NCBI GenBank assembly: GCA_965250215.1
Contig: CBDFNN010000004.1
Coordinates: forward strand, 2,480,001-2,544,000
Length of the DNA stretch: 64,000 nt
Source: CBDFNN01 sp965250215
GTDB lineage: Bacteria; Bacteroidota; Rhodothermia; Rhodothermales; DATKEJ01
Reading direction: 5' to 3'
This document shows positions 60,490 through 64,000 of this stretch, one piece after another (the stretch's first letter is position 1; every line of letters starts with the position of its first letter). The notes beneath the pieces are model-generated. The model did no database searches. It saw only the letters and a list, made by a program, of their open reading frames with translations, and was not told where the DNA came from. The position numbers and the translations under genes are program-made.

Positions 60490-63183
60490 TCATAATGCAA
60501 GTCTCAATTTGAAGCTCGGAATGATGCCAAGATCAAAGACATCGACATTTAAAAACCTAGGCTGCTGATCTCCGCCCTGAGGCGTGACTCGATTTACAAA
60601 GGAGACGGGTGTACGATACCAAGGATTCTCCCGATTCGTGGCGTTGAAGACAAAGAAAGACAGGAATAGGGGCTTCCCTCCGATAACCCATCTCGAATCC
60701 AAACCGGCATCGATCCGGAAATAATTTCCAAGACGCTCCGTCTCTCCATGAGCGAGGTACTGCAAATCGTTTGGAGCGCCGGTAGCAAATAATCCTGTCA
60801 CGGAGAAAGAGAAGTGCTCGTTGATGTCGCCTCTTAGTCTGGAAGAAAACTGGTGCCGTCGATCCCACTCGGCGTCAAAACGCTCACTGTTATTTGCTCG
60901 AACGTTCCAGACCTCGGAATGAGACCATGTGTAGTTTGCAGATGCCTGAACCGAACTCGAGAGTCGGAAAGATGACATTAGTTCGATGCCACGGGAGAGG
61001 CTTTCGCTTTCATAGGTCACGACTCCTACTCGGTCCAAGCCTTCCGTTCTAAGACCGGCTCGATATTCCCACAGATTGTTAATCTTCTTGACATAGGCAT
61101 CCACACGGAATGCTACTCGGCTACCCAGTTTAATCTGATTGGAAAGGGACATTGTATTGGTTTCCGTGGGCTTGGATTCTTCATTTCCGGCGAACCAGAT
61201 GTTGCTTCTCAGTTCGCTTCCCAGATCAAGATTCTGAACAAATTCGTTGTTACGTGACAGGCTTAACGTTGCGGAATAATTGTCGCTTAAACTACCAGCA
61301 AGGTGGATCTTTGGAGAAAGGACTTGTATTCCTCGCTCTAGATCATATTGATTGCGAAGACCTAACGCCATCTGCCAGCTGTTCCTGTTGAGATTGTAGC
61401 CTAGGGAGCCATCCAAAATAGTTGGCTCGATCGACGCATTTACTCGCTGTTCATCGTCCAAGATGTCCGTAAATGAAGAACGTATTTTCTTTGCGCGAAG
61501 ACCGATTTCTAGAGAGCTAGAATTGTCCAGAATAAGGAGACCCTGCTGTGAGAGTTTATGCTCACTCATCGTATTTACATTCTGATACAAGGCGAAACTG
61601 GTGTCTAGCCGACCTCTCTCAACGAAGTCCTCTTTGAAAACCTCTGCCTCATAATTGGATGTGGTGACGGTCGTCGTCAAATGTAGGTTGGCTCGTGGTG
61701 CCCAAGCATAAGAGAGCTTGCCTAGGTTATTTTCCCAATTCTGCTCATTGTCGATAGTTGCTGATCTAATAGGATGGCTTGGTACCAATCTTGACTCGAT
61801 GAGCATCGTGGATTCGGCCGATGCCTTCTCGCTAGCGAAATAGCCAGTAGCATCTATTCTCGATCCATTCGAAAACTCAAATTGAGCGCGGCTATGCAAA
61901 TCGTAAAAGGAGCCAGTCGGGTCAACTTCGAATAGGTTTTGTTCTAAGCCCGCTTCTCGGGTCGAGACTAAGACCGGAATTCCAAGACCTCGAGCTATCA
62001 CGTTCTCGCTGCCATACCAAGTGCTAGCATAGGGAGTTGACGATCGGCCGGATATCATCAAGGATGCTCTTTCCTTTATCAAGGGTGTTTCGATCGACAG
62101 TGATCCAGTTGAGTTTGACAAAGAGGCCATGGCTCGCGTGGACGTCATCGATCCTGGACGAGTTTTCAGGGATAGGATTCCGCCACCGGCATCCTCAAAA
62201 GTGCTAGGGCTCGCCCCATAGTAGAGTGCCGACTGAGAAATGGCGTCCGGATTGAAGACATCGTAAAGACCGAAGAGGTGTTGTTGCCCAAAGACTGGAG
62301 CGCCGTCCAGCTCTACTCTGAATCCGCTCGATTGGCTGCCTCTCACATTGATGTCACCACTTACTGCGCTAGTGATAGCGATTGCGGGGAGAACTTGAAA
62401 GTCGCGCAATAGGCTTTGATCGTCGTAGCCTGATGGGAGGGAGGGCTGCATCAGGAAGTGCCAGGTACTATCGAGACTGGATTGGAAGTGATTGCCGTAG
62501 ACTGTGACCTCGGAAACAGAGTTTATGATCGGCTTCAGGCGAATTGATATTTCGGAAGGCAGGTCGTCCGAAAGTTCTAAGGTGTACGATTCGTAGCCTA
62601 TATATCGAACTTCGATGCTTTGTGGTTTTTGGTTTGTGGTTTGTAGTGAGAATCGGCCGTCTACATTGGTGATGGTACCGGTGAGGGAGGTTTGTGCTTT
62701 GTTGTTTTTGGTTTGCGGGTCATCGCGTAAGGTGCTTCCAGGATTTTCCAGAGGGTATGAATACAGCAGGATACTTGCCCCAGGAAGTCGGCTTCCAGTC
62801 TCTGCATCGATCACAAATCCCAGAATAAAACGCTCCTCCTCAATCTCCACCTTACTGGCGGCTGTCACAACCATGACATCCCGAGAACCACTGCTCCCGA
62901 TAGTCAGGTCATGGTCACGCATCTCCTCTTCAAGCGCAGCAATAATCTCATCCCGATCGCCTGAAAGTGAAATCCGCTTCCCGGCCACCAAGGCATCTCG
63001 GTACAAGAAGCGCGTGCCATATGTCTCCTCAATTTCTTGAAGGACAGTGGAAACGAGAGCGTTATCAAAACGAAGGCTCTGACCAAATACTTGACCAGAG
63101 CAACAGAGAAGTATGACGACTAGGAGGGCGCTACTTCGTGATAAAATTGTATGTAGATTCGTCTTGCTTTTCAAAGGCACCAT
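60490..63183 (-). CDS. TonB-dependent receptor with STN domain (FecA-like, FecR-linked)
   Basis: Start at ATG 63183, overlapping the end of fecR by 53 bp. A signal segment (SALLVVILLCCSGQVFGQ) is followed by an STN domain (FDNALVSTVLQEIEETYGTRFLYRD), a CarboxypepD_reg-like domain (FILGFVIDAETGSRLPGASILLYS, TGTITNVDGRFSLQ, RYIGYESYTLEL), a plug domain (GDINVRGSQSSGFRVELDGAPVFGQQHLFGLYDVF), and a beta-barrel ending KLRLAL. The STN domain contacts FecR for signalling through an ECF sigma factor, whose gene would be beyond the right edge. Two heptamer arrays encode loops in the CarboxypepD_reg-like domain. The ligand is unknown. Confidence 0.9.
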   Translation of the reverse strand: MVPLKSKTNLHTILSRSSALLVVILLCCSGQVFGQSLRFDNALVSTVLQEIEETYGTRFLYRDALVAGKRISLSGDRDEIIAALEEEMRDHDLTIGSSGSRDVMVVTAASKVEIEEERFILGFVIDAETGSRLPGASILLYSYPLENPGSTLRDDPQTKNNKAQTSLTGTITNVDGRFSLQTTNQKPQSIEVRYIGYESYTLELSDDLPSEISIRLKPIINSVSEVTVYGNHFQSSLDSTWHFLMQPSLPSGYDDQSLLRDFQVLPAIAITSAVSGDINVRGSQSSGFRVELDGAPVFGQQHLFGLYDVFNPDAISQSALYYGASPSTFEDAGGGILSLKTRPGSMTSTRAMASLSNSTGSLSIETPLIKERASLMISGRSSTPYASTWYGSENVIARGLGIPVLVSTREAGLEQNLFEVDPTGSFYDLHSRAQFEFSNGSRIDATGYFASEKASAESTMLIESRLVPSHPIRSATIDNEQNWENNLGKLSYAWAPRANLHLTTTVTTSNYEAEVFKEDFVERGRLDTSFALYQNVNTMSEHKLSQQGLLILDNSSSLEIGLRAKKIRSSFTDILDDEQRVNASIEPTILDGSLGYNLNRNSWQMALGLRNQYDLERGIQVLSPKIHLAGSLSDNYSATLSLSRNNEFVQNLDLGSELRSNIWFAGNEESKPTETNTMSLSNQIKLGSRVAFRVDAYVKKINNLWEYRAGLRTEGLDRVGVVTYESESLSRGIELMSSFRLSSSVQASANYTWSHSEVWNVRANNSERFDAEWDRRHQFSSRLRGDINEHFSFSVTGLFATGAPNDLQYLAHGETERLGNYFRIDAGLDSRWVIGGKPLFLSFFVFNATNRENPWYRTPVSFVNRVTPQGGDQQPRFLNVDVFDLGIIPSFKLRLAL
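62619..62646. repeat. Heptamer array inside the TonB receptor gene (TTTGTGG type)
   Basis: TTTGTGG, TTTTTGG, TTTGTGG, TTTGTAG lie within the coding sequence and encode QTTNQKPQS in a loop of the CarboxypepD_reg-like domain. Confidence 0.75.
62691..62718. repeat. Second heptamer array inside the TonB receptor gene
   Basis: TTTGTGC, TTTGTTG, TTTTTGG, TTTGCGG encode DPQTKNNKAQTS, an extra loop between ASILLYS and TGTITNVDG. The reading frame is preserved by four units (28 bp) plus flanking bases. Confidence 0.75.
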
Positions 63184-64000
63184 TTAATACAAGGCCAAGA
63201 TCGTTCAAACTAGTTTCCAAATTCTCCAGTGATAACGATCCGGAAATCGTCTCCCCAATTAAGTTGGAAGGCATGTTAATCTTGATGTTGAAGTGCTGCG
63301 TCAGTTCTTCGATTGCCGCTTCTACCTGAGTCTGACTCAATTCAAGATAGCCCAGTTGCCAATCGAGATACTCCCGCTCGGATGGATTATTTTCAAGGCT
63401 AGCCCTTCCGTTTTCAATCACAGCTGCATTCCCAGGTACTAGGTCTATAAAATTAGACGAAGATGTCAGACGAATACTTCCATTTTTGAGATAAGTATTC
63501 AATTTCCCAAGGCGGGTATCCACGTTGAATTCAGTGCCGAGCACCTCGATCGATCCTTCATTGCCATAAACTCTGAAGACGCGATCAGGATTGTGGGCGA
63601 CCACGAAAAAGGCTTCTCCGTCCAATTCGAAGCTATGCTCATCTACTCGATTCAATCTAGAGTTTTGCCGTAGCAAAATGTTCGTTCCATCTTCCAGTAG
63701 CACTGTGGTATTACCTTCTCCAGCCAGAGCGACGTACTCCACAATTTCGCTTCCTGGACTCAACCAGAACCAAGCAGCAACAGCGGCAACAAGAACGGTT
63801 GCGGCGATTCCAAGGAGTCTTGACGTGACAAGACGAAGTGGGGCATAGTCCACTTTTTGAGAGTTAGAATCAAGTTTTGCTTGGAGAGAATTCCAAACAT
63901 CCGCTTTACCCTCTACATCTCTACCACTAGACTCCTTGTACTTCTCTACATGCGCAAGGAGTGGATCGCTAGACGTGCTATCCACTCCTGAGTTCAAGTT
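63131..64000 (-). CDS. FecR-type anti-sigma factor (5' end outside window)
   Basis: The frame is open to the right edge; the first in-window start is a TTG at 63997, so the true start may be upstream. A transmembrane segment (GIAATVLVAAVAAWFWL, about residues 67-83) separates a short cytoplasmic N-terminal part from a FecR beta-sandwich domain (STVLLEDGTNILLRQNSRLN, FELDGEAFFVVAHNPDRVFRVYGNEGSIEVLGTEFNV, YLKNGSIRL). The C-terminal part (QTQVEAAIEELTQHFNIKINM, SLSLENLETSLNDLGLVL) is a DUF4974/STN-like domain that contacts the receptor. It holds an ECF sigma factor until the receptor signals ligand binding. It precedes the TonB receptor in one operon (53-bp overlap). Confidence 0.88.
   Translation of the reverse strand, partial: NLNSGVDSTSSDPLLAHVEKYKESSGRDVEGKADVWNSLQAKLDSNSQKVDYAPLRLVTSRLLGIAATVLVAAVAAWFWLSPGSEIVEYVALAGEGNTTVLLEDGTNILLRQNSRLNRVDEHSFELDGEAFFVVAHNPDRVFRVYGNEGSIEVLGTEFNVDTRLGKLNTYLKNGSIRLTSSSNFIDLVPGNAAVIENGRASLENNPSEREYLDWQLGYLELSQTQVEAAIEELTQHFNIKINMPSNLIGETISGSLSLENLETSLNDLGLVLNGAFEKQDESTYNFITK

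Overview
The window looks like a chromosome segment of a Bacteroidota/Rhodothermota-type (FCB group) bacterium. The reasons are several secreted proteins ending in PNPFNP-type C-terminal sorting domains (type IX secretion style), a FecR anti-sigma factor next to a TonB-dependent receptor with an N-terminal STN domain, a second CarboxypepD_reg/plug receptor, a DUF5916 protein, many FG-GAP/VCBS propellers, and weak or absent Shine-Dalgarno sites. No rRNA, tRNA or CRISPR array was seen.

Layout. 1-10.6 kb: secreted proteins (PPC-domain fragment, CehA/McbA-type PHP metallohydrolase, membrane-spanning FG-GAP/AraC regulator, and two convergent proteins that share a PKD/GGGWI/sorting-domain tail). 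10.8-13.2 kb: a 5'-truncated second copy of the CehA gene, broken by an intact IS256-family element with an 8-bp target duplication. 13.4-27.8 kb: a defence island on the minus strand. It has two units: a complete type I restriction-modification operon (hsdM, hsdS, a DUF262/DUF1524 protein, hsdR, a YgjP-like metalloprotease), and a compact three-gene operon of a C5 cytosine methyltransferase, a protein with two GHKL ATPase modules, and a receiver protein whose C-terminus carries an RNLYAH (Rx4H) HEPN-type RNase motif. The second unit is the best candidate for an incompletely described system.

28-34.5 kb: a hypothetical gene, a truncated isoaspartyl peptidase, GlcG, a PQQ/cytochrome c dehydrogenase and a DUF1080-FG-GAP protein. 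34.8-42.1 kb: an acquired region with an AT-rich CocE-type hydrolase flanked by a direct repeat, IS3 remnants, a RelE/HigB-XRE toxin-antitoxin pair with a frameshifted toxin plus an antitoxin relic, a phosphotriesterase-like lipoprotein, a TPR lipoprotein and a haloalkane dehalogenase. 42.3-64 kb: DinB, a DUF6351-like lipoprotein, a PQQ-dehydrogenase relic, paired sorting-domain proteins around a TonB receptor, a lipoprotein of unknown function, a beta-helix protein with dockerin-like repeats, DUF5916, a VCBS repeat protein, and the TonB receptor/FecR pair running off the right edge.

Two themes cut across the window. First, degenerate heptanucleotide repeat arrays (families around TTATTGG, ACTGAAG/TCTTCAG and ACTCACG) sit mostly at gene 3' ends, often as imperfect palindromes, and also occur inside the TonB receptor coding sequence. 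Second, there are many 5'-truncated gene relics keeping the 3' tail of a family (CehA, antitoxin, DUF5916, dockerin-type, isoaspartyl peptidase, IS3 transposase), and three of these tails abut heptamer arrays. This suggests that the arrays take part in rearrangement or mark its breakpoints.
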